NCBI RefSeq assembly: GCF_009650215.1 | Contig: NZ_CP045851.1 | Coordinates: forward strand, 3,313,001-3,377,000 | Length of the DNA stretch: 64,000 nt | From: Actinomarinicola tropica | GTDB taxonomy: Bacteria; Actinomycetota; Acidimicrobiia; Acidimicrobiales; SKKL01 | Reading direction: 5' to 3' | Shown: positions 42,669 through 50,909 of the stretch, piece by piece | Numbering within the stretch: position 1 is the stretch's first letter | Layout of the letters: each line of letters begins with the position of its first letter | Translations under genes and position numbers: made by a program | The notes under the pieces: model-generated | What the model was told of the DNA's origin: nothing | The model's database searches: none | Seen by the model: the letters and a program-made list of their open reading frames with translations, nothing else

Positions 42669-43517
42669 GTGACTGATCGACGCTTCCTCCTCGCCGTGGG
42701 TGGTGCCCTCGTCGGCGCCATCGGTGGCGCCGCGGCAGCCGTGAACGGCGCGCCGATCGCCGGTCTGGCCGCCGCCATCGGGGCGGTCGTCGCCGGCGCC
42801 GGCGTGCTCCTCAGCCCCGCCGACCCTCGCGATCTGCCCGGGCCGACGGCCGCGTCCACCGCTGTCGACGGCGACACTGCCGACGCCCCGACCGCATCGA
42901 CGGAGACCCACCACGCGCCGGCGACCTCCGCCGCCCCCGTCGAAGCCGTGCAGAACGCTGCCGTCCCCGCGATGTTCGGCCCGCCACCCGCCGCCCCGAC
43001 GCCCGACGCCGCGACTCCGCCGCCCACGCCCGGTGAGCCCACCGGCCAGCCGCCGCTCCTCATCGACCCGACCACCGGTCTGTTCTCCGAGGACTACTTC
43101 AACATCGCCATCGAGGCCCGCCTGGCTGCGGCGCGGCGGCACCTACGCCCGGTGGGCGTCGTGCTGATCGACGTGGTCGAGGGGCTGCGCGTCGACCGGG
43201 TGCGCCCGGCCGACCCCCAGCGTGTGGCCGACGCCGTGCGCGCCACCTTGCGGGAGGCTGACACCGCCTGTCGCCGCCCGGACGGCAAGTTCGCGCTCCT
43301 GCTGGAGGACACCCCCGAGAACGGGGCGATCTGGACGGTCGAGCGCATCCGCCGCCGGCTCGTCGACTCCGACGCATCGCTGACCGTGTGGGCGGGCATC
43401 GCCTGCTACCCGGCGCACGCGTTCGACAAGGAGTCGATCCTGCGGTCGGCCGACCAGGCGCTCGACGCCGCCCGCGAGTGGCGCCAGGACCGCATCGAGG
43501 TCGCCGCCGGCGACTGA
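42669..43517 (+). CDS. Membrane protein with degenerate GGDEF-like domain
   Basis: The 282-residue protein has two hydrophobic segments near the start (about 6-24 and 28-48), a long Pro/Ala/Thr-rich linker (55-130) and a C-terminal domain shaped like a GGDEF domain: LLIDPTTGLFSEDYFNIAIE, then VGVVLIDVVEGL. The catalytic loop that should read GG(D/E)EF is RRPDGKFALLLED, so c-di-GMP synthesis is not expected. Such domains often serve as GTP or c-di-GMP receptors. The start is GTG at 42669. It stands alone after the mutase terminator. Confidence 0.75.
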   Translation: MTDRRFLLAVGGALVGAIGGAAAAVNGAPIAGLAAAIGAVVAGAGVLLSPADPRDLPGPTAASTAVDGDTADAPTASTETHHAPATSAAPVEAVQNAAVPAMFGPPPAAPTPDAATPPPTPGEPTGQPPLLIDPTTGLFSEDYFNIAIEARLAAARRHLRPVGVVLIDVVEGLRVDRVRPADPQRVADAVRATLREADTACRRPDGKFALLLEDTPENGAIWTVERIRRRLVDSDASLTVWAGIACYPAHAFDKESILRSADQALDAAREWRQDRIEVAAGD

Positions 43518-43555
43518 CTCTCCGATCTCGGCTCGCGGGTCGACCCTCGGGTCCG

Positions 43556-44146
43556 ATGCGCGTGCCAGAGCACGCGGATCGGACCCAACCCCGAGAGCGC
43601 GAGCGGTGTGTCCCCATCGTGGAGCGGACGACCGGGACGGTGCAGGCTGGGGTGGTGCACCCCGGCGCGGCGGACGGCCTCGACTTCGACGACTGCTTCC
43701 GTCACCACTACGCCCGGCTGGTCCGCTCCCTCGGGGCCGGTGCCGACGGGGCGGAGGAGGCGGTGCAGGAGGCGTTCGTCGAAGCCCACCTGCGGTGGCG
43801 AACGGTGTCCCGGCTCGACGATCCGGTCGGCTGGGTGCGACGGGTGGCGATCCGGCGCATCCTCAACCAGAACCGCAGCCTCCTGCGGCGCACCCGCGCT
43901 GTCGGGCGACTGGCCGATGGCGCCCGCAGAGCGGAGGGCCCGCCGTCCCTGCCCGACGACGGTCTCGCCGCGGCGATCCGGCGGTTGCCGGTCCGCCAGC
44001 GGATCGCGCTCGTCCTCCACCACCTCGACGGGCTCCCCGTCCGTGAGGTGGCCGACGCCATGGGTGTCGCCGAGGGGACGGTGAAGTCCCAGCTCCACGA
44101 TGCGCGGGCGAACCTCCGGACGATGCTCGAGGTGGACGATGACTGA
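43556..44146 (+). CDS. ECF-type RNA polymerase sigma factor
   Basis: Region 2 is seen in FRHHYARLVRSLGAGADGAE and VQEAFVEAHLRWRTV, followed by the DDPVGWVRRVAIRRIL helix. Region 4 has AAIRRLPVRQRIALVLHHLD, then LPVREVADAMGVAEGTVKSQ as the helix-turn-helix. Length is about 196 residues from the ATG at 43556; a GTG at 43619 would give 175 residues and fits the first conserved part equally well. Its stop overlaps the start of a membrane-protein gene, the usual sigma/anti-sigma layout and the second such module of the window. Confidence 0.87.
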   Translation: MRVPEHADRTQPRERERCVPIVERTTGTVQAGVVHPGAADGLDFDDCFRHHYARLVRSLGAGADGAEEAVQEAFVEAHLRWRTVSRLDDPVGWVRRVAIRRILNQNRSLLRRTRAVGRLADGARRAEGPPSLPDDGLAAAIRRLPVRQRIALVLHHLDGLPVREVADAMGVAEGTVKSQLHDARANLRTMLEVDDD

Positions 44147-45164
44147 CCCGCACCTCACCGACGCCCTCCGCTCGATGCAGCCCGACGTCGAGGCGAGCGA
44201 CACGGAGGAGGCCCTGCGCCGTGTCGCCGCCGAGGCCCGCCGGCGCCGCCGGCGAGGGCGAGCGCTCACCGTCGCCGCGGCCGCCGCGGCGGTGGTCGTC
44301 CTCGCCGCCGGCGTCGCGGCGCTCGACCTGCGTGACGACGGGGAGCGCCGGGTGGTCACCGAGGCACCCACGTCGACGACGGCGCCGAGCACGACGACGC
44401 CCTCCACGTCGACGACGAGCACCACGACGAGCACGACCACGACCGTTCCCGCGGATCCCGAGCTGGCGACGTTCTCGGACCTCGCCGGTGGGGTGACCGG
44501 GCTGGAGCTGTACTCGTGGATGCCGGTCGATCCCTGGTGGGAGGGCCTCTGGCGAGCGGACCCCGACCTGGCGGACGACGTGGCCGCGATCGTTGCGGCA
44601 GGTGGGGACGCCCGCCTCCCCGACGCCTTCGACCTCGTCAGCATGCGGTTCGAGCTCCCCGACGGACGGATCGTCGTGGCGCGGGTCGACCTGGAGTCGG
44701 GATGGGTCGGTCCGTTCATCGACGGGGAAGCGGGTCTCCTCGTCGTGGGAGCGCAGCTTCCGGACGAGCTCACCCGCCGACTCCGGACCGGCTTCGATGA
44801 CGCGGTCGGCCGCCCGTGGGAGCCGGTCGACCTCGACCACCCGAACTCGCTGGTGGGCCGGGCGATCGATCGGATGGACCTGCCCATCGCCGACCTGGAG
44901 CGGATCCCGTCGGCGACGAGCGAGGCGCTCGACGCGGACCGTGTCGACGGCTACCCGAGGTGGTTCGTCGAGATCCTCGACGGAGGTGACGGACCGGTGC
45001 TGGAGTTGAGGGAACGGGGGGTGGGTGACGACTCCTCACGGGGAACCGACTACCGCCTCCGCCTGGTCCAGACGCCGACCGGTTGGGATGTCGGCGGCGC
45101 GGAGTCACGCGTGCTCTGCCTTCGCTCGACGCCGGGACCACCGCCGAACCACGGCTGCCTCTGA
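44139..45164 (+). CDS. Membrane protein, probable partner (anti-sigma-like) of the adjacent ECF sigma factor
   Basis: The protein has 341 residues. A cytoplasmic N-terminus of about 42 (LTDALRSMQPDVEASDTEEA, then an Arg cluster) is followed by a membrane helix at about 43-65 and a Thr/Ser-rich linker of 30 residues that is probably glycosylated or extended. An outer domain of about 230 residues follows with Trp-rich strands (YSWMPVDPWWEGLW) and two Cys near the end. No zinc-binding HxxxCxxC anti-sigma motif is present. The ATG overlaps the sigma stop by 8 bases, which argues for coupled synthesis and direct interaction. Confidence 0.7.
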   Translation: MTDPHLTDALRSMQPDVEASDTEEALRRVAAEARRRRRRGRALTVAAAAAAVVVLAAGVAALDLRDDGERRVVTEAPTSTTAPSTTTPSTSTTSTTTSTTTTVPADPELATFSDLAGGVTGLELYSWMPVDPWWEGLWRADPDLADDVAAIVAAGGDARLPDAFDLVSMRFELPDGRIVVARVDLESGWVGPFIDGEAGLLVVGAQLPDELTRRLRTGFDDAVGRPWEPVDLDHPNSLVGRAIDRMDLPIADLERIPSATSEALDADRVDGYPRWFVEILDGGDGPVLELRERGVGDDSSRGTDYRLRLVQTPTGWDVGGAESRVLCLRSTPGPPPNHGCL

Positions 45165-45190
45165 CATCGGCCGGACAGGTCTGTTGCGAG

Positions 45191-45213
45191 TTTCGGGCGG
45201 TAGGCGCCCGAAA
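45191..45213. terminator. Hairpin between convergent anti-sigma-like and reductase genes
   Basis: TTTCGGGCG (45191-45199) and CGCCCGAAA (45205-45213) form a perfect 9-bp stem with a 5-base loop, and GCGA/TCGC extend it past one mismatch. It lies midway between the two stops and can serve both directions. Confidence 0.7.
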
Positions 45214-45236
45214 GTCGCGAATGTCCTGCGGCCCGC

Positions 45237-46010
45237 CTAGCCCTCGACGCGGATGGCGGAGATGCGGGCCATCTCGTCGTCGGACAGCTCGACGTCGAAC
45301 ACGTCGACGTTCTGCTGCCGGTGCTCCGGGTTGCCCGACCGTGGGATCGGCGACACCTTGTCCTGCTGCAGCAGCCAGCGCAGCGCGATCTGCTGGGGCG
45401 TCTTGCCGTGCGCGTCGGCGATCTCCGCCAGCACCGGCGACGACAGCCCGTCGCCCCGCAGCGGCGAGTACGCGGTGATCATCACGTCGCGCTCCGCGGC
45501 GATGCCGAGCAACGTGTTCTGCGTCCGCCCCGGCTGGTACGGGACCTGGTCGGCGAGGATCGGCGCCATCTCCATCGCCTCGAGCAGCAGTGGGCCCCGG
45601 AAGTTGCTCACCCCCAGGTGGCGCACCTTGCCCGCGTCCTTCGCCGCCACCATCGCCTCGAGCGTCTCGCCGAGCGGCACCTCGTCGGTCGGCCAGTGGA
45701 TCAGCAGCAGGTCGACGTACTCGGTGCCGAGCCGCCGCAGGCTGTCGTCGACCGCCGGTCCGACCTTGTCGCCGGCCAGGCTCTCGCCGACGATCTTGGT
45801 GGTGAGGAAGACCTCCTCGCGGGGGACGCCGCTCTGCGCGATGCCCTCCCCGACCTCCCGCTCGTTGCGGTACGCCTGCGCGGTGTCGATCTGGCGGTAG
45901 CCGATCTCGAGCGCGTGGCGGGTGCCCTCCCGGGCCTCGTCGCCGGACAGCTGCCACGTGCCGAACCCGAGCGCCGGGACCTGCTCGCCTTGGACCTCGA
46001 TGTGCTCCAT
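45237..46010 (-). CDS. Aldo/keto reductase
   Basis: The 257-residue NADPH-dependent reductase has the AKR catalytic tetrad: Asp and Tyr in YRQIDTAQAYRNEREVG, Lys in VFLTTKIVGES and His in DLLLIHWPTDEV. The NADPH-phosphate segment is SPIPRSGNPEHRQQNV. It resembles the DkgA/DkgB group (2,5-diketo-D-gluconate reductase and general aldehyde reductase). The ATG at 46010 follows TAGGGT by 6 bases, so the mRNA is probably leaderless. It lies divergent from the HIT gene. The physiological substrate is unknown. Confidence 0.93.
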   Translation of the reverse strand: MEHIEVQGEQVPALGFGTWQLSGDEAREGTRHALEIGYRQIDTAQAYRNEREVGEGIAQSGVPREEVFLTTKIVGESLAGDKVGPAVDDSLRRLGTEYVDLLLIHWPTDEVPLGETLEAMVAAKDAGKVRHLGVSNFRGPLLLEAMEMAPILADQVPYQPGRTQNTLLGIAAERDVMITAYSPLRGDGLSSPVLAEIADAHGKTPQQIALRWLLQQDKVSPIPRSGNPEHRQQNVDVFDVELSDDEMARISAIRVEG

Positions 46011-46016
46011 CTCCGG

Positions 46017-46022
46017 ACCCTA
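46017..46022 (-). promoter_or_regulatory. -10 box TAGGGT (leaderless) for the aldo/keto reductase
   Basis: On the minus strand TAGGGT ends 6 bases before the ATG at 46010. Confidence 0.5.
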
Positions 46023-46082
46023 CCGACGGATCGATGACCACGAATCGTGCATCTGGCGGGCCTCGCCTGGTAGGAGTGGCCC

Positions 46083-46541
46083 GTGAGCTGCAAGACGTGC
46101 GAGATGGTCGCCCGCCGTGACGCCGGCGACGCGCCGCCGTGGGACAACATCCTCCGCACCCCCGAGTGGGACGTCGTGCACGCCTACGACACCTCGCACG
46201 AGGGTTGGCTGGTCGTCGTCCTCCGCCGCCACGTGACCTCGCTGTCGGAGATGACCGACCACGAAGCGGCCGAGCTCGGCCGCCTGACGAGGGACGTCTC
46301 CGCCGCGCTCGAACGCGTGCTCGGCGTGCCGCGCACCTACATCGTGCAGTTCGCCGAGCACCCGCTGCACCCGCACGTCCACGTGCACCTGATCGCCCGT
46401 CCCGAGGACCTCGCGAAGGAGCTGCGCGGCCCGGGCATCTTCACGCGGCTCGGGGTCATCAAGTCCTCACGGGTGCCGGTCGAGCGGATGAACGAGATCG
46501 CGCTCGCCGTGCGCGCGCAGCTCACGGAGCCGAGCGCCTAG
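46083..46541 (+). CDS. HIT-family nucleotide-binding hydrolase
   Basis: The protein has 152 residues with the histidine triad in HPLHPHVHVHLIARPED. An N-terminal CKTCEMVARRD gives a CxxC pair that could hold zinc, as in many HIT proteins. HIT enzymes hydrolyse nucleoside phosphoramidates, adenylated intermediates or dinucleoside polyphosphates. The start is GTG. The 3' end overlaps the stop of the convergent CoA transferase gene by 4 bases. The substrate cannot be assigned. Confidence 0.88.
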   Translation: MSCKTCEMVARRDAGDAPPWDNILRTPEWDVVHAYDTSHEGWLVVVLRRHVTSLSEMTDHEAAELGRLTRDVSAALERVLGVPRTYIVQFAEHPLHPHVHVHLIARPEDLAKELRGPGIFTRLGVIKSSRVPVERMNEIALAVRAQLTEPSA

Positions 46542-47671
46542 GACCCCTCGTCGTCGAGCTCGGCGAGGACCTCGTCGGTGTCCGCCCCGAGCCCCGGCGC
46601 CGGTCGGGCGACTCGTCCCGGCGTGGCGGACAGGCGCGCCACAAGGCCCTGCATCGACACGCCGTCGAGCTCGACCACCGAGCCGCGCGCCCGGTAGTGC
46701 GGATCGTCGGCGATGTCGGCCATGTCGTAGACCGGCGCCGCTGCGGCCTCCGCCTCCTCGAACGCTGCGAGCACCTGGGCGAGCGACCGCTCCCCGATCC
46801 AGCGACCGACCAGGTCGTCGACCTCGTCGCGGTGGGCGACCCGTCCGGCGAACGAGGCGAACCGCGGGTCCCCGGCTGCGCCGACCAGGTTCATCACCCG
46901 CTGGGCGACGGACTCCGCGGACGTGGAGATCGCCACCCACTTGTCGTCGGCCGTGCGGTAGGTGTTGCGCGGCACGGTGTAGGGGATGCCGGCGCCGAGC
47001 CGCGGCGGCAGCTCGCCGGTGGCAGCGTAGACCGAGAACAGCGGCCCCATCAGCTGGAACATGCTCTCGAGCAGGTTCACGTCGACCACCTGCCCGACCC
47101 CGGAGTGCAGCGCGACCATCGTGGAGAAGGCCCCGACCAGCGCGGCGACCTCGTCGGTGAGGGCGATCGGCGGGAGCAGCGGCGCGCCGTCGGGTTCGCC
47201 GTTGATCGACGCGAAGCCCGACATGGCCTCGGCCAACGTGGCGAAGCCCGGGCGGGACGCGTAGGGCCCGTCCTGGCCGAAGCCGGACACGCGCGTGATG
47301 ACGAGCGTCGGGTTGCGGGCGATCAGCTCGTCGGGCACGAACCCGAGCGCCTCGAGCTTGCCGGGCCGGAAGTTCTCGATGAGGACGTCGGCGCTGTCGA
47401 TGAGCCGGTGCAGCGCGTCGCGACCCTCGTCGGACTTCAGGTCGAGGACGACCGATCGCTTGCCGCGTCCGCACAGCTTCCACCAGAAGGTGACGTCGTC
47501 GGACGGGTCGCGCCAGCCCATCGCCCGCGTGGTGTCGCCGCCGTCGGGCCGCTCGACCTTGATGACGTCGGCCCCGAAGTCGGCGAGGTAGCGGGCGCAG
47601 CCGGGTCCGGCGACGACGGTGGCGAGGTCGATGACGCGCAGATCGGCCAGAGGACCGGGCGACGACGTCAT
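46538..47671 (-). CDS. CaiB/BaiF family (class III) CoA transferase
   Basis: The enzyme has 377 residues and the family pattern: LRVIDLATVVAGPGCARYLA, GADVIKVERPDGGDTTR, WWKLCGRGKRSVVLDLKSDE, ENFRPGKLEALGF and the long YAAT...GAGIPYTVPRNTYRTADDKW region (read in parts). The catalytic Asp is expected in the central segment SGQ/NGEPDG-VNLLESMFQLM; its exact position was not verified. It transfers CoA between carboxylic acids, substrate unknown. The ATG overlaps the stop of the phosphoesterase gene, making it the last gene of the pccB-accE operon, which fits acyl-CoA catabolism. Confidence 0.92.
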   Translation of the reverse strand: MTSSPGPLADLRVIDLATVVAGPGCARYLADFGADVIKVERPDGGDTTRAMGWRDPSDDVTFWWKLCGRGKRSVVLDLKSDEGRDALHRLIDSADVLIENFRPGKLEALGFVPDELIARNPTLVITRVSGFGQDGPYASRPGFATLAEAMSGFASINGEPDGAPLLPPIALTDEVAALVGAFSTMVALHSGVGQVVDVNLLESMFQLMGPLFSVYAATGELPPRLGAGIPYTVPRNTYRTADDKWVAISTSAESVAQRVMNLVGAAGDPRFASFAGRVAHRDEVDDLVGRWIGERSLAQVLAAFEEAEAAAAPVYDMADIADDPHYRARGSVVELDGVSMQGLVARLSATPGRVARPAPGLGADTDEVLAELDDEGS

Positions 47672-48672
47672 CGCCGGCTCCAGATGGGGAAGCAGCGGTC
47701 CGACAACGCCCCGAACGCGTAGGCGACGTAGTCCATGAGGTCGCCGTAGAGGCCCCGGCACGTCTCTGACCACTCGAGCGCGTCGGGCGTCGAGATGCGC
47801 CGGTGGATCTGGAGGATGCCGCCGTCGAAGATCCGGTACTCGGCCCAGGAACCGGGGAAGTCCTTCACCGACGCCACCTCCACCCACGGAAGCTCTCCGG
47901 TGGCGGCGAAGTGCCGCACCCGGTTGCGGTGCGTGTGCCCTGCGAAGTAGCCGACGACCTCCGGCCGACGGGCGACCACCTCGACGAGCCGCTCGGACGA
48001 GTCCGGGTCGATGCCGAAGTAGTTCTCCGACCGGGTGGCCGAGGACGGGTCCCAGGGGTGGTGGTGCCCGAAGACGAGCACCGGGACCTCGCTGCCGGCC
48101 GCGTTGTCGTCGAGCCACTCGAGCTGTTCGGCGTCGAGGCCGCCGCCCGCACGTCGGGGCACGGTCGTGTCGATCATCAGCAGCCGGGCGCCGGGCACGT
48201 CGACCCGCACCGGGTCGCTCGGCATCGTCGTCTGGCCCTCGTAGGCGTCGTGGTTGCCGCGGATGTGGTGCATGCGCTCGCCGAGCGCGCCGCCGTACAC
48301 CTCGAGGAAGCGCTGGTACTCCTCATCGGTTCCGTTGGACGTCAGGTCGCCCTTGACGAGCACGGCGACCGGGTCGATGGCTGCGATCTCGTCGACGGCA
48401 CCGCGGTTCATGCGCTCGGGGTACGGCTCGGTGCCCTCGGGGACGCGGAACACCGGCGTCTCGACGCCTTCGATGACGCCGCACTCCGTCTCGCCGAAGT
48501 GGACGTCGTTCACCGTGGCGACACGGCAGAGGAGCTCGCCCGGCGCGGGCAGCGTGCGCACGGCGATGCCCTCGAGGACGTGCTCGGTGTCCGGCGCCAG
48601 ACCCGTGTGGCGGCGGACGTCGGCCCCGGCGTGGAAGACCACCTCGTCGTCGGCGACCGTGGTCAGCTCCAT
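47668..48672 (-). CDS. Calcineurin-like metallophosphoesterase
   Basis: The 334-residue protein carries all blocks of the binuclear metallophosphoesterases: VATVNDVHFG, LVKGDLTSNGT, HHIRGNHDAYEG, VLVFGHHHPW and VGYFAGHTHRNRV. The first 45 residues form an extra strand-rich extension. The substrate could be a cyclic nucleotide or a phosphodiester lipid (3',5'-cAMP phosphodiesterase-like), but this is not settled. No signal peptide is seen. The start ATG lies 10 bases after the stop of the accE-like gene, and its stop overlaps the CoA transferase start, so it is part of that operon. Confidence 0.88.
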   Translation of the reverse strand: MELTTVADDEVVFHAGADVRRHTGLAPDTEHVLEGIAVRTLPAPGELLCRVATVNDVHFGETECGVIEGVETPVFRVPEGTEPYPERMNRGAVDEIAAIDPVAVLVKGDLTSNGTDEEYQRFLEVYGGALGERMHHIRGNHDAYEGQTTMPSDPVRVDVPGARLLMIDTTVPRRAGGGLDAEQLEWLDDNAAGSEVPVLVFGHHHPWDPSSATRSENYFGIDPDSSERLVEVVARRPEVVGYFAGHTHRNRVRHFAATGELPWVEVASVKDFPGSWAEYRIFDGGILQIHRRISTPDALEWSETCRGLYGDLMDYVAYAFGALSDRCFPIWSRR

Positions 48673-48682
48673 GCCGGACACC

Positions 48683-48922
48683 TCAGAAGAGGGCAGGCCG
48701 GTCGCGGCGTTGGGGCACCGGCTTCGACCACCAGCGTCCGGAGAACCGCCAGCGCGGCGGCGGCTCCTCCGTGCCGCTGTCGACGGCGACGCCCGACGCC
48801 AGCACGGTCTGCACCGCGGCCATGATCGCCGCCATCTCCTCGTCGGTGGGATCCGGGCCCCGCGTGACCTGCACCTGCGCGTCGGCATCCATCGCCGCGC
48901 CGTCGCTGCTCGCTCCGCTCAC
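48683..48922 (-). CDS. Acyl-CoA carboxylase epsilon subunit-like protein
   Basis: This small protein (79 residues) carries the epsilon-subunit signature VTRGPDPTDEEMAAIMAAVQ followed by a Trp-rich tail (PRWRFSGRWWSKP). Epsilon subunits (AccE/PccE) occur only in actinobacteria and stabilise the alpha-beta complex of acetyl- or propionyl-CoA carboxylases. The GTG overlaps the stop of the carboxylase beta gene (GTGA), the standard gene order pccB-pccE. The alpha (biotin carboxylase) gene is not in the window. Confidence 0.88.
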   Translation of the reverse strand: MSGASSDGAAMDADAQVQVTRGPDPTDEEMAAIMAAVQTVLASGVAVDSGTEEPPPRWRFSGRWWSKPVPQRRDRPALF

Positions 48923-50475
48923 AGTGGCACGTTCCCGTGCTTGCGCTTGGGGAGCTCCTCGCGCTTCGAGCGGAGCATCTCGAGGCCGGCCACCAGCTTG
49001 ATGCGGGTCTCGGCCGGGTCGATCACGTCGTCGACGTAGCCCCGCTCGGCCGCCACGTAGGGGTTGGCGTAGCGCTCGACGTACTCGTCGACGAGCTCGG
49101 TGCGGCGGGCGACCGGGTCGGCGGCGGTCTGCAGCTCGCGCCGGTAGACGATCTCGACCGCGCCCTGCGGGCCCATCACGGCCAGCTCGGCCGACGGCCA
49201 GGCGAAGGCCAGGTCGGCGCCGATCGACTTGGAGTTCATCACCACGTAGGCGCCGCCATAGGCCTTGCGGGTGATGACCTGGATGCGGGGCACGGTGGCC
49301 TCGCAGAAGGCGTAGAGCAGCTTGGCGCCGTGGCGGATGATGCCGTTGTACTCCTGGTCGACGCCGGGCAGGAACCCGGGCACGTCGACGAAGGTGACGA
49401 GCGGGATGTTGAAGGCGTCGCACGTGCGGACGAAGCGGGCCGCCTTCTCCGACGACTCGATGTCGAGCACCCCGGCGAACATCGTCGGCTGGTTGCCGAC
49501 CACGCCGACCGGCTTGCCGTCGATGCGGATGAAGCCGCACACGATGCTCTTCGCCCAGTGCGGGAAGTACTCGAAGAACTCGCCGTCGTCGGCGACGGCC
49601 TCGATGACCTTGCCCATGTCGTAGGGCACGTTCGGGCTGGCCGGCATGAGGTCGACGAGCTCGGGGCACAGGCGGTGCGGGTCGTCGGTGGGCTCGAAGG
49701 CCGGGGGCTCCTCGAGGTTGTTCGACGGCAGGTAGCTCATGAGGAAACGCACGTCGTCGAGGCACGCCTGCTCGTCGTCGGAGACGAACGTGGCGACACC
49801 GGACTTCGAGGCGTGGCTCTGGGCGCCGCCGAGCTCCTCGAGGGTGACCTCCTCGCCGGTCACGGTCTTCACGACGTCGGGACCGGTGATGAACATGTGC
49901 GAGGACTCCCGCACCATGAAGATGAAGTCGGTCATGGCCGGGCTGTAGACCGCGCCGCCGGCGCACGGGCCGAGGATCACCGAGATCTGCGGCACCACGC
50001 CCGAGGCCTGGACGTTGCGGTAGAAGATGCCGCCGTAGGAGTCGAGGGAGACGACGCCCTCCTGGATGCGGGCGCCGGCGCCGTCGTTGAGGCCGATGAC
50101 GGGGGCGCCGACGGAGAGCGCGAGGTCCATCATCTTGTGGATCTTCTCGGCGAACACCTCGCCGAGGGCGCCGCCGAACACCGTGAAGTCCTGGGAGAAG
50201 ACGAAGACCTTGCGTCCGTCGATCGTGCCCCAGCCGGTGATGACGCCGTCGGTGTAGGGCCGCTCCTCGATGCCCGAGGTGTGGGCGCGGTGACGGGCGA
50301 GCATGTCGAGCTCGTGGAACGAGCCGTCGTCGAGCAGGTACTCGATGCGCTCGCGGGCGAGCATCTTGCCCTTGGCCTTCTGGCGTTCGACCGAACGCTC
50401 GGACCCTGCGTGGAGCGCTTCTTCCTTGCGCTTACGGAGCTCTTCGATGCGCTCGGCGAGGCTGATCTCGGACAT
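48919..50475 (-). CDS. Acyl-CoA (propionyl-/acetyl-CoA) carboxylase beta subunit
   Basis: This carboxyltransferase subunit has 518 residues. Typical segments are KMLARERIEYLLDDGSFHEL, VFVFSQDFTVFGGALGEVFA, the acyl-CoA oxyanion holes in GGAVYSPAMTDFIF and RKAYGGAYVVMNSKSIGADL, and FVDVPGFLPGVDQEYNGIIR. It moves CO2 from carboxybiotin to propionyl-CoA or acetyl-CoA. Propionyl-CoA carboxylation would link to the B12 mutase and ethylmalonyl-CoA route of the same window. A -10 box TAGCCT ends 6 bases before the ATG (leaderless). Which acyl-CoA is preferred cannot be read by eye. Confidence 0.95.
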   Translation of the reverse strand: MSEISLAERIEELRKRKEEALHAGSERSVERQKAKGKMLARERIEYLLDDGSFHELDMLARHRAHTSGIEERPYTDGVITGWGTIDGRKVFVFSQDFTVFGGALGEVFAEKIHKMMDLALSVGAPVIGLNDGAGARIQEGVVSLDSYGGIFYRNVQASGVVPQISVILGPCAGGAVYSPAMTDFIFMVRESSHMFITGPDVVKTVTGEEVTLEELGGAQSHASKSGVATFVSDDEQACLDDVRFLMSYLPSNNLEEPPAFEPTDDPHRLCPELVDLMPASPNVPYDMGKVIEAVADDGEFFEYFPHWAKSIVCGFIRIDGKPVGVVGNQPTMFAGVLDIESSEKAARFVRTCDAFNIPLVTFVDVPGFLPGVDQEYNGIIRHGAKLLYAFCEATVPRIQVITRKAYGGAYVVMNSKSIGADLAFAWPSAELAVMGPQGAVEIVYRRELQTAADPVARRTELVDEYVERYANPYVAAERGYVDDVIDPAETRIKLVAGLEMLRSKREELPKRKHGNVPL

Positions 50476-50481
50476 GGGCGC

Positions 50482-50487
50482 AGGCTA
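50482..50487 (-). promoter_or_regulatory. -10 box TAGCCT (leaderless) for the carboxylase operon
   Basis: On the minus strand TAGCCT ends 6 bases before the ATG at 50475. It would drive pccB-accE-phosphoesterase-CoA transferase. Confidence 0.5.
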
Positions 50488-50529
50488 CTCGCCGCCCGAG
50501 AACGGCCCCAAAGAGGCGCAGGAACCCGC

Positions 50530-50781
50530 TCAGGCGGCCCGCGCGAGCGGCGCGGACCCCGTGGTCGACGGTGCGGCAGCGGCCGCCCCCGCCGGGGCGC
50601 CCGCCACGCCGGGCTCGACGACGCGAGCCAGGCGGACGAGTGCCCGGGCGAGGTGACGCCGGACCGGGTGGTCGGCCCGGAGCCGGTGGAGGTGGTGCTG
50701 GTGGTGGTGGTCGGGTCGGTGGCGCTGCAGCTGGCGCTCGCGCAGGGCGGCGTCGGCCAGCAGCTGGAGGTGCTGGTGCAT
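50530..50781 (-). CDS. Small His/Arg-rich protein of unknown function
   Basis: The 83-residue frame has an unusual composition. It starts MHQHLQLLADAALRERQLQ, continues with a His-rich block (RPDHHHQHHLHRL) containing 12 His within the first 40 residues, and ends in an Ala/Pro/Ser tail. GGAGAG lies 6 bases before the ATG. The His cluster could bind Ni, Co or Zn, or the sequence could be a chance product of GC-rich DNA. It follows a 27-residue peptide gene and an operator-like palindrome on the same strand. No homologue is recognised. Confidence 0.45.
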   Translation of the reverse strand: MHQHLQLLADAALRERQLQRHRPDHHHQHHLHRLRADHPVRRHLARALVRLARVVEPGVAGAPAGAAAAAPSTTGSAPLARAA

Positions 50782-50865
50782 GGTGCTCTCCGGTGGGTGG
50801 TGCCGTCGGGGTGGACCGTTCGCGCCCGGTGGCGGTGTGCCGCGCCTGTGGAACGCCGGTCAGTG

Positions 50866-50898
50866 GTGAGGCGTGAGGTGGGGCCTCACGTCGTGAGG
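50866..50898. promoter_or_regulatory. Cluster of CGTGAGG motifs forming a palindrome
   Basis: GTGAGG occurs at 50866 and CGTGAGG at 50872, and a perfect palindrome CCTCACG-T-CGTGAGG spans 50884-50898, starting 12 bases after the stop of the 27-residue peptide. It might be an operator or an RNA hairpin acting between the peptide and the His-rich protein. Confidence 0.45.
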
Positions 50899-50909
50899 TC
50901 GAGCGAGGC

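Noticed and set aside
44380-44450. Short repeats (ACGACG, ACGAGCACC types) in the anti-sigma-like gene
   Set aside because: They encode the Thr/Ser-rich linker of the protein and are explained by its composition.
50530-50781. Treating the His-rich frame as a definite metallochaperone
   Set aside because: His-rich translations can arise from CAC/CAG-rich GC-biased DNA. Without homologues it is kept only as a low-confidence gene.
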